Below, piece by piece: positions 8,185 to 15,994 of a stretch of DNA of 64,000 bases (its first letter is position 1; every line of letters starts with the position of its first letter). Source of the DNA: Pseudomonas lactis (lineage in GTDB: Bacteria > Pseudomonadota > Gammaproteobacteria > Pseudomonadales > Pseudomonadaceae); contig NZ_JYLO01000001.1 in the NCBI RefSeq assembly GCF_001439845.1, positions 434,001 through 498,000 of the forward strand, given 5' to 3'. Both the position numbers and the translations under genes were made by a program. The notes beneath the pieces are model-generated. The model saw nothing but the letters and a program-made list of their open reading frames with translations, made no database searches and had not been told where the DNA came from.

Positions 8185-9990
8185 ATGACCGACTCCAGTC
8201 CGAGCGCAAGCCCTTCGAGCTTGAAAATATACTTCCGCCTGCTCAGTTACGTTAAGCCCTATATGGGCTTGTTCGCGTTGAGTATCCTTGGATTTCTGAT
8301 TTTCGCGTCGACCCAACCGATGCTGGGTTACATCCTCAAGTACTTTGTCGATGGTCTCTCCAATCCGGAAGCTGTGCTGTTCCCGACCGTGCCCTTTTTG
8401 CGCGACCTGCAATTGCTGCAGGCGGTGCCGCTGCTGATCATCCTGATCGCGGCCTGGCAAGGCCTGGGCTCGTTCCTGGGCAACTACCTGTTGGCCAAGG
8501 TCTCCCTGGGCCTGGTCCACGATTTGCGGGTGCAGTTGTTTAACAACCTGCTGACGCTGCCCAACCGCTACTTCGATAACCACAACTCCGGGCATCTGAT
8601 TTCCCGCATCACCTTCAACGTGACCATGGTCACGGGTGCCGCGACCGATGCCATCAAGGTGGTGATTCGCGAAGGCATGACGGTGATCTTCCTGTTCGCC
8701 TCTTTGCTGTACATGAACTGGCGCCTCACGTTGGTGATGATCGCGATCCTGCCGTTGATTGCTGTGATGGTCAGTACCGCCAGCAAGAAATTCCGCAAGC
8801 AGAGCAAGAAGATCCAGGTGGCCATGGGCGACGTGACCCACGTGGCCTCGGAGACCATCCAGGGCTACCGCGTGGTGCGCAGCTTCGGCGGCGAAGTCTA
8901 CGAACAAAAGCGCTTTTTCAAGGCCAGCCAGAGCAACACCAACAAGCAACTGCGCATGACCCGCACCGGGGCGATCTACACCCCGGCGCTGCAATTGGTG
9001 ATCTACTCCGCCATGGCCGTGCTGATGTTCCTGGTGCTGTACCTGCGTGGCGACGCCTCGGCGGGCGACATGGTGGCCTACATCACCCTGGCCGGCTTGT
9101 TGCCTAAGCCAATTCGTCAACTCTCGGAGGTCAGCTCGACCATCCAGAAAGGTGTGGCGGGCGCCGAAAGCATCTTCGAGCAGTTGGACGAAGACGTTGA
9201 GGTCGACCACGGCACTGTTGAACGTGACAAGGTCAGCGGTCGCCTGGAAGTGCGTCACCTGAACTTCACCTACCCTGGTACCGATCGCCATGTGCTCAAG
9301 GACATCAGCTTTACCGCCGAGCCTGGGCAGATGATTGCGCTGGTGGGGCGTTCGGGCAGTGGCAAGTCGACCCTGGCCAGCCTGATCCCGCGTTTCTACC
9401 ACCATGAAAGTGGTGAGATCCTGCTCGATGGCATCGAGATCGAGGACTACAAGCTGCTCAACCTGCGTAAGCACATTGCCCAGGTTACCCAGCATGTCAC
9501 TCTGTTCAGCGATACCGTGACCAACAACATCGCCTACGGCGACCTGGCCGGTGCGCCTCGTGCCGACGTTGAAGCGGCGGCGGCGGATGCCAATGCCAAG
9601 GACTTCATCGATCAGTTGCCCAAGGGCTTTGATACTCAGGTGGGCGAGAACGGTGTGTTGTTGTCCGGTGGCCAGCGTCAGCGCTTGGCGATTGCCCGTG
9701 CGTTGCTCAAGAATGCGCCATTGCTGATCCTCGACGAGGCCACCTCGGCCCTCGATACCGAGTCCGAGCGGCATATTCAGGCGGCACTCGATAAGGTCAT
9801 GCAAGGCCGCACGACTCTGGTGATCGCACACCGCCTGTCCACCATCGAGAAGGCTGACCTGATTCTGGTGATGGACGACGGGCGGATTGTCGAGCGTGGT
9901 ACCCACGGCGAGTTGTTGGCGCAGAACGGTTACTACGCCCGCCTGCATGCCATGGGCCTGGATGCACCGGTGCAGGCGGATATCACCTGA
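8185..9990 (+). CDS. msbA: Lipid A export ATP-binding/permease MsbA
   Basis: Homodimeric ABC exporter flipping lipid A-core from the inner to the outer leaflet of the inner membrane. 601 residues from ATG at 8185; the open frame extends to 8083 but those residues are not family-like. The six-helix membrane domain covers about residues 15-325. The ATPase domain holds Walker A GRSGSGKST (near 390), the signature LSGGQRQRLAIARALL (near 495), Walker B LLILDEATSALD and the switch histidine in IAHRLST. Divergent from waaL and followed by hldE, matching the msbA-hldE order in Pseudomonas. Confidence 0.97.
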   Translation: MTDSSPSASPSSLKIYFRLLSYVKPYMGLFALSILGFLIFASTQPMLGYILKYFVDGLSNPEAVLFPTVPFLRDLQLLQAVPLLIILIAAWQGLGSFLGNYLLAKVSLGLVHDLRVQLFNNLLTLPNRYFDNHNSGHLISRITFNVTMVTGAATDAIKVVIREGMTVIFLFASLLYMNWRLTLVMIAILPLIAVMVSTASKKFRKQSKKIQVAMGDVTHVASETIQGYRVVRSFGGEVYEQKRFFKASQSNTNKQLRMTRTGAIYTPALQLVIYSAMAVLMFLVLYLRGDASAGDMVAYITLAGLLPKPIRQLSEVSSTIQKGVAGAESIFEQLDEDVEVDHGTVERDKVSGRLEVRHLNFTYPGTDRHVLKDISFTAEPGQMIALVGRSGSGKSTLASLIPRFYHHESGEILLDGIEIEDYKLLNLRKHIAQVTQHVTLFSDTVTNNIAYGDLAGAPRADVEAAAADANAKDFIDQLPKGFDTQVGENGVLLSGGQRQRLAIARALLKNAPLLILDEATSALDTESERHIQAALDKVMQGRTTLVIAHRLSTIEKADLILVMDDGRIVERGTHGELLAQNGYYARLHAMGLDAPVQADIT

Positions 9991-10018
9991 TCCACCCGGC
10001 ATCACGGGGTAAATGAAA

Positions 10019-10046
10019 TGTAGGAGCGAGCTTGCTCGCTCCTACA
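10019..10046. repeat. Single collapsed REP palindrome
   Basis: A 28-base palindrome: the 13-base arm TGTAGGAGCGAGC, two T, then the reverse complement of the arm. It is the same REP arm as at 6077 and 31277 but with the interior lost. It lies between msbA and hldE and could also act as a weak hairpin. Confidence 0.85.
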
Positions 10047-10147
10047 GAGAGCAAATCCCCTCCCACATTTGCCCTGCGGTGGTCGCAAGCCATCGCAAAC
10101 CCTGTGCTAATATCGCGCCCCTGTTCATTTTGTATGTGGGTTGCTCC

Positions 10148-11572
10148 ATGAAGTTGTCCATGCCGCGATTCAATCAAGCCGCTGTCTTGGTGGTCGGCGA
10201 TGTCATGCTCGACCGTTACTGGCATGGTGGTACCTCACGGATTTCCCCTGAGGCTCCGGTACCGGTCGTCAAGGTCGAGCAAATCGAAGACCGCCCAGGT
10301 GGCGCTGCCAACGTCGCGCTCAATATTGCCGCGCTCGGCGCCCCGGCTTCCCTGGTAGGGGTGACCGGCGACGACGAAGCGGCCGAAAGTCTAGCCAACA
10401 GCCTGCAGGGTGCCGGTGTGCGTGCGTTGTTCCAGCGCATCGCCCATCAGCCAACGATCGTCAAGCTGCGGGTCATGAGCCGTCACCAGCAGTTGCTGCG
10501 TATCGATTTCGAAGAACCCTTCGCCACCGACGCCCTGGCCCTTGGCGACCAGGTCGACGCGCTGCTCGACGGTATCAAGGTGCTGGTGTTGTCCGACTAC
10601 GGCAAAGGCGCCTTGCAGAATCACCAGGTGTTGATCCAGGCCGCCAAGGCCCGCAACATTCCGGTGCTCGCCGATCCCAAGGGCAAGGACTTCTCGGTCT
10701 ACCGAGGCGCCAGCCTGCTCACGCCAAACCTCAGCGAGTTCGAGACCATCGTCGGCGGGTGTGCCGATGAGCACGAGCTGGTGAGCAAGGGCGCGGCGCT
10801 GATGGCCGATCTCGACTTGGGCGCCTTGCTGGTGACCCGTGGCGAGCACGGCATGACCCTGCTGCGTCCGGGCCACCCGGCCATGCACCTGCCGGCGCGT
10901 GCGCGTGAAGTGTTTGACGTCACCGGCGCCGGTGACACGGTGATTTCTACCCTGGCAGCCTCCATTGCCGCCGGTGAGGAGCTGCCCCATGCCGTGGCCC
11001 TGGCCAACCTGGCGGCGGGCATTGTGGTAGGCAAGCTGGGTACTGCCGCCATCAGCGCACCGGAATTGCGCCGCGCCATCCAGCGTTCCGAAGGCTCGGA
11101 GCGCGGGGTGCTGGGCCTGGAGCAATTGCTGCTGGCGATTGACGATGCCCGCGCCCACAACGAAAGCATTGTGTTCACCAACGGCTGTTTTGACATCCTG
11201 CACGCCGGGCACGTGACGTATCTGGAACAGGCAAGCGCTCAAGGTGACCGCCTGATCGTTGCGGTCAACGATGACGCTTCGGTCAGCCGCTTGAAAGGCC
11301 CTGGCCGTCCGATCAACAGCGTTGACCGGCGCATGGCGGTACTTGCGGGTCTGGGCGCGGTGGACTGGGTGATCAGCTTTTCCGAAGGCACCCCGGAAAA
11401 CCTGCTGGCCCAGGTCAAGCCCGACGTGTTGGTCAAGGGCGGTGACTACAGTGTCGACCAAGTGGTGGGTGCGGACATCGTCAGCGCCTACGGTGGCACG
11501 GTCAAAGTGCTGGGGCTGGTTGAAAACAGCTCGACCACCGCGATTGTCGAGAAGATCCGCAACAACGAGTGA
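10148..11572 (+). CDS. hldE: Bifunctional heptose 7-phosphate kinase / heptose 1-phosphate adenylyltransferase
   Basis: Cytoplasmic enzyme catalysing two steps to ADP-heptose for the LPS inner core. 474 residues from ATG at 10148, matching HldE size; the frame continues upstream to 10013 but that stretch overlaps the REP palindrome and is not protein-like. Residues 1-~320 are a ribokinase/PfkB domain with GGAANVALNIAALG near residue 50 and the phosphate-binding DVTGAGDTVISTLA near residue 260. Residues ~340-474 are a cytidylyltransferase-like domain with FTNGCFDILHAGHVTYLEQA. It supplies substrate for core assembly by the genes upstream. Confidence 0.97.
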   Translation: MKLSMPRFNQAAVLVVGDVMLDRYWHGGTSRISPEAPVPVVKVEQIEDRPGGAANVALNIAALGAPASLVGVTGDDEAAESLANSLQGAGVRALFQRIAHQPTIVKLRVMSRHQQLLRIDFEEPFATDALALGDQVDALLDGIKVLVLSDYGKGALQNHQVLIQAAKARNIPVLADPKGKDFSVYRGASLLTPNLSEFETIVGGCADEHELVSKGAALMADLDLGALLVTRGEHGMTLLRPGHPAMHLPARAREVFDVTGAGDTVISTLAASIAAGEELPHAVALANLAAGIVVGKLGTAAISAPELRRAIQRSEGSERGVLGLEQLLLAIDDARAHNESIVFTNGCFDILHAGHVTYLEQASAQGDRLIVAVNDDASVSRLKGPGRPINSVDRRMAVLAGLGAVDWVISFSEGTPENLLAQVKPDVLVKGGDYSVDQVVGADIVSAYGGTVKVLGLVENSSTTAIVEKIRNNE

Positions 11573-11580
11573 TACCCCGT

Positions 11581-11600
11581 GGGGCGAGCCTGCTCGCCCC
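11581..11600. terminator. GC-rich hairpin between convergent hldE and the next gene
   Basis: Perfect inverted repeat GGGGCGAGC-CT-GCTCGCCCC between the hldE stop and the minus-strand stop at 11600. On the plus strand it is followed by TAGCTTTTCTT, so it can act as a terminator for hldE; it also resembles a REP remnant. Confidence 0.55.
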
Positions 11601-12559
11601 TAGCTTTTCTTCGGCACGATCTTGCGCAGCATCTGCCGCGCCTTGCCGGTCAAGCGCTTGAGTTTTGAGTCCTTTTCCGGCTCTGCCAGGCCCTGCTGCC
11701 TGAGCCAGTCCTTCCAGCGAATGCGCTCATCGCGCACCAGCCAGCCCTCTTGCTGGGCAAAACTTTCCGCCAGATACAGGCCGCGCGTGCTGGCCGGATA
11801 CAGCTGGTCTTTCTTGACCGTGTACAACTCTGCCAGTGGCTCGCCATCTTTGAGCGGCATCAAGTACAGGTCCGGACGCTGGCGATCCAGGCGCGCCACC
11901 AACTGGTCACCCTCCAAACGCTCATCCACATGAAACAAACTGAGGGACTTGGCTTCCTTCGGCACTTCCAGGCGCAGGTCATAAATCAATTGCAGCGAGG
12001 CGGTCGGCAGGTGCACGTAGGCCCGTGGGCGCTCGATCAGTTGCATGGTGGCGCAGCGCACCGGGCGCGCGGCGCCGGACAGCGGGCTGAGACGAAACGG
12101 CAGGGCCTCGCGGTAATGCAGGGCAGCGGAGTAGGGCGCCGGCAGCCAAGTGTCGTTGAAGCGCCCGCCCAGCCAGCCTTCGGGGGTTTCGAGCAGGCAC
12201 TCCTCGGCGATTTCCTGGATGGCGGTATGCAGTGGCAGGTTCAGTTCATGGGCCGGGACGTAGCCGGAGATCAGCTTGAGCACCACGTCGCCACGGTCCT
12301 GGCGGCGTTGGCGCACCAGCACCCAGTAGTCCTTGTTTTGCCAATGCAGGGTCAGGCGCACCGAGACGCCGAGGTTCGCCAGTTCCAGGGCGAAGCGTTC
12401 GGCATCTGGCACCTCGACCGGCTTGCGCCGTTGCAGGGTCTGGGCGAAGTTGAGCGGCATGCCGACGCTCTGGTAGCTCAGGCCTTCGGGGGTGGCTTCG
12501 ACGTGCAGCGGCAGTGTCTTGAAGTTGCTGGGGTTCTTTCTTATGAGCGTACGCGGCAT
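11600..12559 (-). CDS. Conserved Pseudomonas protein of unknown function
   Basis: 319-residue soluble protein starting MPRTLIRKNPSNFK and ending in a very basic tail (KLKRLTGKARQMLRKIVPKKS). I do not recognise a firm family. One stretch near residue 130, PLHTAIQEIAEECLLETPEGW, looks like a degenerate Nudix box (the REx2EEx pattern appears as QEIAEEC), preceded and followed by beta-rich segments including DYWVLVRQRRQDRGDVVLKL, so a Nudix-like fold is possible but the leading glycine and catalytic arginine are missing. It is the third gene of the minus-strand run after the FAD oxidoreductase and aldo/keto reductase, 42 bases downstream of the latter. In P. aeruginosa a hypothetical gene sits at the same place. 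Confidence 0.75.
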   Translation of the reverse strand: MPRTLIRKNPSNFKTLPLHVEATPEGLSYQSVGMPLNFAQTLQRRKPVEVPDAERFALELANLGVSVRLTLHWQNKDYWVLVRQRRQDRGDVVLKLISGYVPAHELNLPLHTAIQEIAEECLLETPEGWLGGRFNDTWLPAPYSAALHYREALPFRLSPLSGAARPVRCATMQLIERPRAYVHLPTASLQLIYDLRLEVPKEAKSLSLFHVDERLEGDQLVARLDRQRPDLYLMPLKDGEPLAELYTVKKDQLYPASTRGLYLAESFAQQEGWLVRDERIRWKDWLRQQGLAEPEKDSKLKRLTGKARQMLRKIVPKKS

Positions 12560-12601
12560 GTCGGCTCCTTCTTGCGACGGGGGTCGGCCGCGTGGGCGGC
12601 A

Positions 12602-13414
12602 TCAGAGTTGACGAATGACCCGAGCAGCAGTTGCTACGTTATGGGCCAGGTGCAGCGGATTAATGGTCCCGACAATAGCACTGGCGACGCCCGTTTGCGC
12701 GAACAACAAGGTGAAACTGGCCTGAATTGGATCCATTCCCGGTTCCAGGCATACATGGCCGCTGGCCAGGGCCTTTTTCACCAGGATGCCCTTGCCGTGG
12801 GCGGCGGCATAGTCGATCACGGCCTTCTCAGCCTGTTCGTTGAGGTTGTAGGTGACCATCGCGCAGTCGCCCTGTTCCAGCGCTTTCACGCCGCCCTCGA
12901 CGGTTTTGCCGGAGAAGCCGAAACCGCGGATCTTGCCGTCTTTCTTCAACTGCGCCAGGGTCTGGTAAACCTCGCAATCGTTGAGGATATGCAAGTCGTT
13001 GCCGTCCGAGTGCACCAGCACCAGGTCGATAAAATCAGTTTCAAGTCGTTTCAGGCTGCGTTCGATCGACATTCGCGTATGGGCCGCGCTGAAATCGTGA
13101 TGGGACACGCCATTGGCAAACTCTTCGCCAACCTTGCTGACGATGACCCAGTCCTTGCGCTGGTCACGCAGCAGCGGCCCCAGCCGCTCTTCGCTCATGC
13201 CATAGGCCGGCGCGGTGTCGATCAGGTTGATGCCCAGCTCGCGGGCCTGGCGCAACAGCATGCGGGCCTCGTCGTCGCCAGGGATCTGAAAGCCGTTGGG
13301 GTATTTCACCCCTTGGTCGCGGCCCAACTTGACGGTGCCCAGGCCCAGGGGCGACACCAGCATGCCGGTGCTGCCCAGCGGGCGATACAGGTCGTGCAGG
13401 GTTGGCAGGCTCAT
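12602..13414 (-). CDS. Aldo/keto reductase
   Basis: 270-residue NADPH-dependent TIM-barrel oxidoreductase. The start chosen is ATG 13414, overlapping the stop of the upstream FAD oxidoreductase (ATGA); an extended frame to 13663 is arginine/proline-rich antisense sequence. Family features: PLGSTGMLVSPLGLGTVKLG at the N-terminus, the catalytic Asp in NLIDTAPAYGMSEERLG with its Tyr near residue 57, the Lys in VIVSKVGEEF, and His in DLVLVHSDG. Substrate unknown. Translational coupling with the FAD oxidoreductase suggests both enzymes act on one metabolite. Confidence 0.88.
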   Translation of the reverse strand: MSLPTLHDLYRPLGSTGMLVSPLGLGTVKLGRDQGVKYPNGFQIPGDDEARMLLRQARELGINLIDTAPAYGMSEERLGPLLRDQRKDWVIVSKVGEEFANGVSHHDFSAAHTRMSIERSLKRLETDFIDLVLVHSDGNDLHILNDCEVYQTLAQLKKDGKIRGFGFSGKTVEGGVKALEQGDCAMVTYNLNEQAEKAVIDYAAAHGKGILVKKALASGHVCLEPGMDPIQASFTLLFAQTGVASAIVGTINPLHLAHNVATAARVIRQL

Positions 13415-14586
13415 GGCAACAGTTGCTCCCAGGCTGGTTGGCCGATTGCCGGTTTTGGCAACTCGGGCAGGGCGGCGCTGGCGCTTGGCTGGATGCCATC
13501 GCGCTCCAGGGCTTGGAGTACGCGGTCGGCGAAGTCCGGCGCCAGCGCCAGTTTGGTTGGCCAGCCGACCAGCAAGCGGCCGTCTTCGGCGAGGAAGGCG
13601 TTGTCGGGACGGCTCAGCCCCGATTGCAGCGGCTCGGCGCGATCCACCCGCAGGGTGGCCCACTGGGTCTGGCTCATGTCGATCCAGGGCAGCAGTTGCG
13701 CCAGCTCTTTCTGCGCGGTGGCGATCTGTTGTTCAGGCGTACGCGCCACGCCGTCAGCCTCGGCGATATCGCCGCCCATGTACCACACCCAGTTGCCGTC
13801 GGCGGCCGGGTGGGTGGTCACGGTGATCCGTGGCTTGGTGCCGCCGCCCAGGCAATGGGCGTACAGCGGCTTGAGGCCAGGGCCTTTGGCGATGATCATG
13901 TGCAGCGGGCGTTTTTGCATGGCCGGCTGGCTATGGCCCAGGGCTGCGAGCACATCCGCCGTGCCGCCGCCAGCGCTCAAGACGATGCGCTGGGCGCGGA
14001 TCTCACGGCCATCGACTTTCAAGCCCACCAGGGTGTCACCGTCCAGCAACGGTTCGATGTGCTGACCGGCGAGCAGACCGTCGCCAGCCAATTGCGCCAG
14101 GCGGTTGATCAGGCTGGGCACGTCCACCACCAGCTCGGCCAGGCGATAGACCTTGCCTTTGAAGCGAGGGTTCTGCAGCGCCAGGGGCAGTTCGTCGCCC
14201 TTGACCTGATCGACGCGGCCACGCACGGCCTTGCTGGCGAAAAAGCTGGTGAGGTTGCCGGCAATCGTGCCGGGCGACCACAAGTAATGCGCCTGGGACA
14301 GCACGCGCACGCCGGACAGGTCCAGTTCGCCGTTGCCGGCCAGGGCTTCACGCCAGCGGCGCGGCATATCGGCAATGGCTTCGGAGGCGCCGGTGAGGGC
14401 GCCATGCAGGGCGTATTTCGCACCGCCGTGAATGATGCCCTGGGACTTCAGGCTTTGCCCGCCGCCCAGGGTGGCGCTTTCCACCAGTACCGTGGAAAAC
14501 CCCTGGCCGCGCAGGCGCGCATTGAGCCATAGGCCGGCAACCCCGGCGCCGACAATCAGAACGTCGGTGGAAATAACGGATGGCAT
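13411..14586 (-). CDS. FAD-dependent oxidoreductase (DAO/glycine oxidase-like)
   Basis: 391-residue flavoprotein with an N-terminal Rossmann dinucleotide motif VLIVGAGVAGLWLNARL (residues ~9-27) and a following acidic residue in VLVESATLGGGQS. SQGIIHGGAKY and the C-terminal LLVGWPTKLALAPDFADRV resemble the D-amino acid oxidase/glycerol-3-phosphate dehydrogenase superfamily. There are no transmembrane segments. Substrate unknown. First gene of a three-gene minus-strand run with the aldo/keto reductase and the unrecognised protein. Confidence 0.85.
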   Translation of the reverse strand: MPSVISTDVLIVGAGVAGLWLNARLRGQGFSTVLVESATLGGGQSLKSQGIIHGGAKYALHGALTGASEAIADMPRRWREALAGNGELDLSGVRVLSQAHYLWSPGTIAGNLTSFFASKAVRGRVDQVKGDELPLALQNPRFKGKVYRLAELVVDVPSLINRLAQLAGDGLLAGQHIEPLLDGDTLVGLKVDGREIRAQRIVLSAGGGTADVLAALGHSQPAMQKRPLHMIIAKGPGLKPLYAHCLGGGTKPRITVTTHPAADGNWVWYMGGDIAEADGVARTPEQQIATAQKELAQLLPWIDMSQTQWATLRVDRAEPLQSGLSRPDNAFLAEDGRLLVGWPTKLALAPDFADRVLQALERDGIQPSASAALPELPKPAIGQPAWEQLLP

Positions 14587-14641
14587 CGGCGACCTCAGTG
14601 TTCAAGACAAGAGGCGCAGTATACAGGCTGTTGAGTGGCGG

Positions 14642-14977
14642 TCAGTGCCCGGCGGTTTTCGAGAACAGCTGAATCACCACCACGCCTAGCACAATCAGGC
14701 CCATCCCCAGCATCGCCGGCACATCCAGCTTCTGCCCGTAGATGAACAGCGCCGCGATGCTGACCATCACGATGCCCATCCCGGCCCATACCGCGTACGC
14801 CACGCCGACCGGCACGGTGCGCACCACCAGGGTCAGCATCCAGAACGCCACGCCGTAACCGACGATCACCAGCAACAACGGAATAGGGGTGCTCCAGCCT
14901 TTGATGGCTTTCATGGAAACGGTGGCGATCACTTCCGAGCAGATGGCGATGGCCAAGTAATAGTAGGCGGCATTCAT
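14642..14977 (-). CDS. Small multidrug resistance (SMR) family transporter
   Basis: 111-residue inner-membrane protein with four predicted helices, the size of EmrE/QacE. The membrane-embedded glutamate typical of the family is at residue 15 (YYLAIAICSEVIATVSMKA), followed by the conserved YGVAFWMLTLVVRTVPVGVA and AVWAGMGIV stretches. Start at 14977 is supported by GAGGAT upstream; the open frame to 15019 is unlikely. Proton-coupled export of cationic compounds, quaternary ammonium type or guanidinium, cannot be told apart by eye. Divergent from a LysR regulator that probably controls it. Confidence 0.92.
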   Translation of the reverse strand: MNAAYYYLAIAICSEVIATVSMKAIKGWSTPIPLLLVIVGYGVAFWMLTLVVRTVPVGVAYAVWAGMGIVMVSIAALFIYGQKLDVPAMLGMGLIVLGVVVIQLFSKTAGH

Positions 14978-15017
14978 GGGGCAATCCTCGAGGTGATGCG
15001 CATTTGATAAGGTCGGC

Positions 15018-15064
15018 ATTCTAGAGGTTCGCCAGATGGGGTAAAGTCATTACCTATCTAGAAT
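15018..15064. promoter_or_regulatory. Candidate LysR operator between SMR gene and regulator
   Basis: The 103-base divergent gap contains an 8-base inverted repeat ATTCTAGA (15018-15025) and TCTAGAAT (15057-15064), with a second dyad nested between them, GGTAA-5 bases-TTACC (15040-15054). Nested dyads in a divergent gap are typical of LysR-type regulator sites. Inference from layout only. Confidence 0.5.
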
Positions 15065-15080
15065 TGAGATGGGTTGAGCC

Positions 15081-15971
15081 ATGAGCGTGCAATGGGATCT
15101 GGAGCAGATGCGCCTGTTTGTCAGCGTCGCCGAGCAGCTTTCGTTTTCTGCCGTGGCCCGGGGGCAGCGAAAGGCGCAATCGGCGGTCAGCAATGGCATT
15201 GCCCTGCTGGAGGCTGACTTGGGCGTTGTGCTGTTCGAACGTAGCAGCGGCCGGCAACCGCGCCTGACCGAGGCCGGCAGTGTGTTGCTGGAGGAAGCGC
15301 GTGAGGTGCTGCGCCAGTGTGAGCGCCTCACGGGCCGGGCCTTATCGTTGACCCGCGGCGAGGAAGCCTGCCTGCGCCTGGCCCAGGATGAGGCGATGTT
15401 GTTCCAGCCTGTGCTCGACAGCCTGGAGGCGCTGGCCGTGCACTACCCGCTGCTGGAGGTGCAGTTGTCCAGCGCAGCCCAGGGCGATGTGGCGCGCAAG
15501 CTGGTGGAGCGCAAGGCGGACCTGGGGCTGCTGTTCTATCACGACCAGATTCCCGAAGCCCTGGAGCGACGGGTGGTGGGCAGTGTAGAAATGGTCACGG
15601 TGTGCGGAGTCAATCACCCGTTGGCCAAGGAGCAGTACGTGACGTGCCAACACCTGGCCCAGTTTCGGCAGTTGCTGATGTCGACCCAGACCAGCGTCTA
15701 CCCCGGCAGCGAGGCGGCCAGCCCCCTGGTGTGGCGCGCCGACAGCTTCTACGTATTGGCCGAATGGCTGATGAGTGGCCTAGGCTGGGCCTGGCTGCCT
15801 CGGCATATCGTGCAATACCCGACCTACCAGCAACAGATGGTCGAATTGGCCAGCGAATGGACCCCGCCCGCCCTGGTGGTGGAACTGGTGTGGCGCCGCG
15901 ACGAGCACCTTGGGCCCGCCGCGCGCTTCTTGGCCAAACGTTTTGCCGAGTGCTTGCAGGCGATCGACTGA
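15081..15971 (+). CDS. LysR family transcriptional regulator
   Basis: 296 residues. The N-terminal winged helix-turn-helix is clear (LEQMRLFVSVAEQLSFSAVA ... QSAVSNGIALLEADLGVVLF, residues ~7-55), followed by the linker helix and a periplasmic-binding-like effector domain (residues ~90-290). It is transcribed divergently from the SMR transporter, the usual arrangement when the regulator controls its neighbour, and is followed 23 bases later by waaA. The ligand cannot be told from sequence. Confidence 0.93.
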   Translation: MSVQWDLEQMRLFVSVAEQLSFSAVARGQRKAQSAVSNGIALLEADLGVVLFERSSGRQPRLTEAGSVLLEEAREVLRQCERLTGRALSLTRGEEACLRLAQDEAMLFQPVLDSLEALAVHYPLLEVQLSSAAQGDVARKLVERKADLGLLFYHDQIPEALERRVVGSVEMVTVCGVNHPLAKEQYVTCQHLAQFRQLLMSTQTSVYPGSEAASPLVWRADSFYVLAEWLMSGLGWAWLPRHIVQYPTYQQQMVELASEWTPPALVVELVWRRDEHLGPAARFLAKRFAECLQAID

Positions 15972-15994
15972 AAAAGCCGATAAACTCCGCCGCC

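Noticed and set aside
11750..14065. 771-residue plus-strand frame opposite the unknown protein, reductase and oxidoreductase
   Set aside because: Antisense to three genes with good starts and coupled overlaps; its translation is Gln/Ala/Arg repeats without domains.
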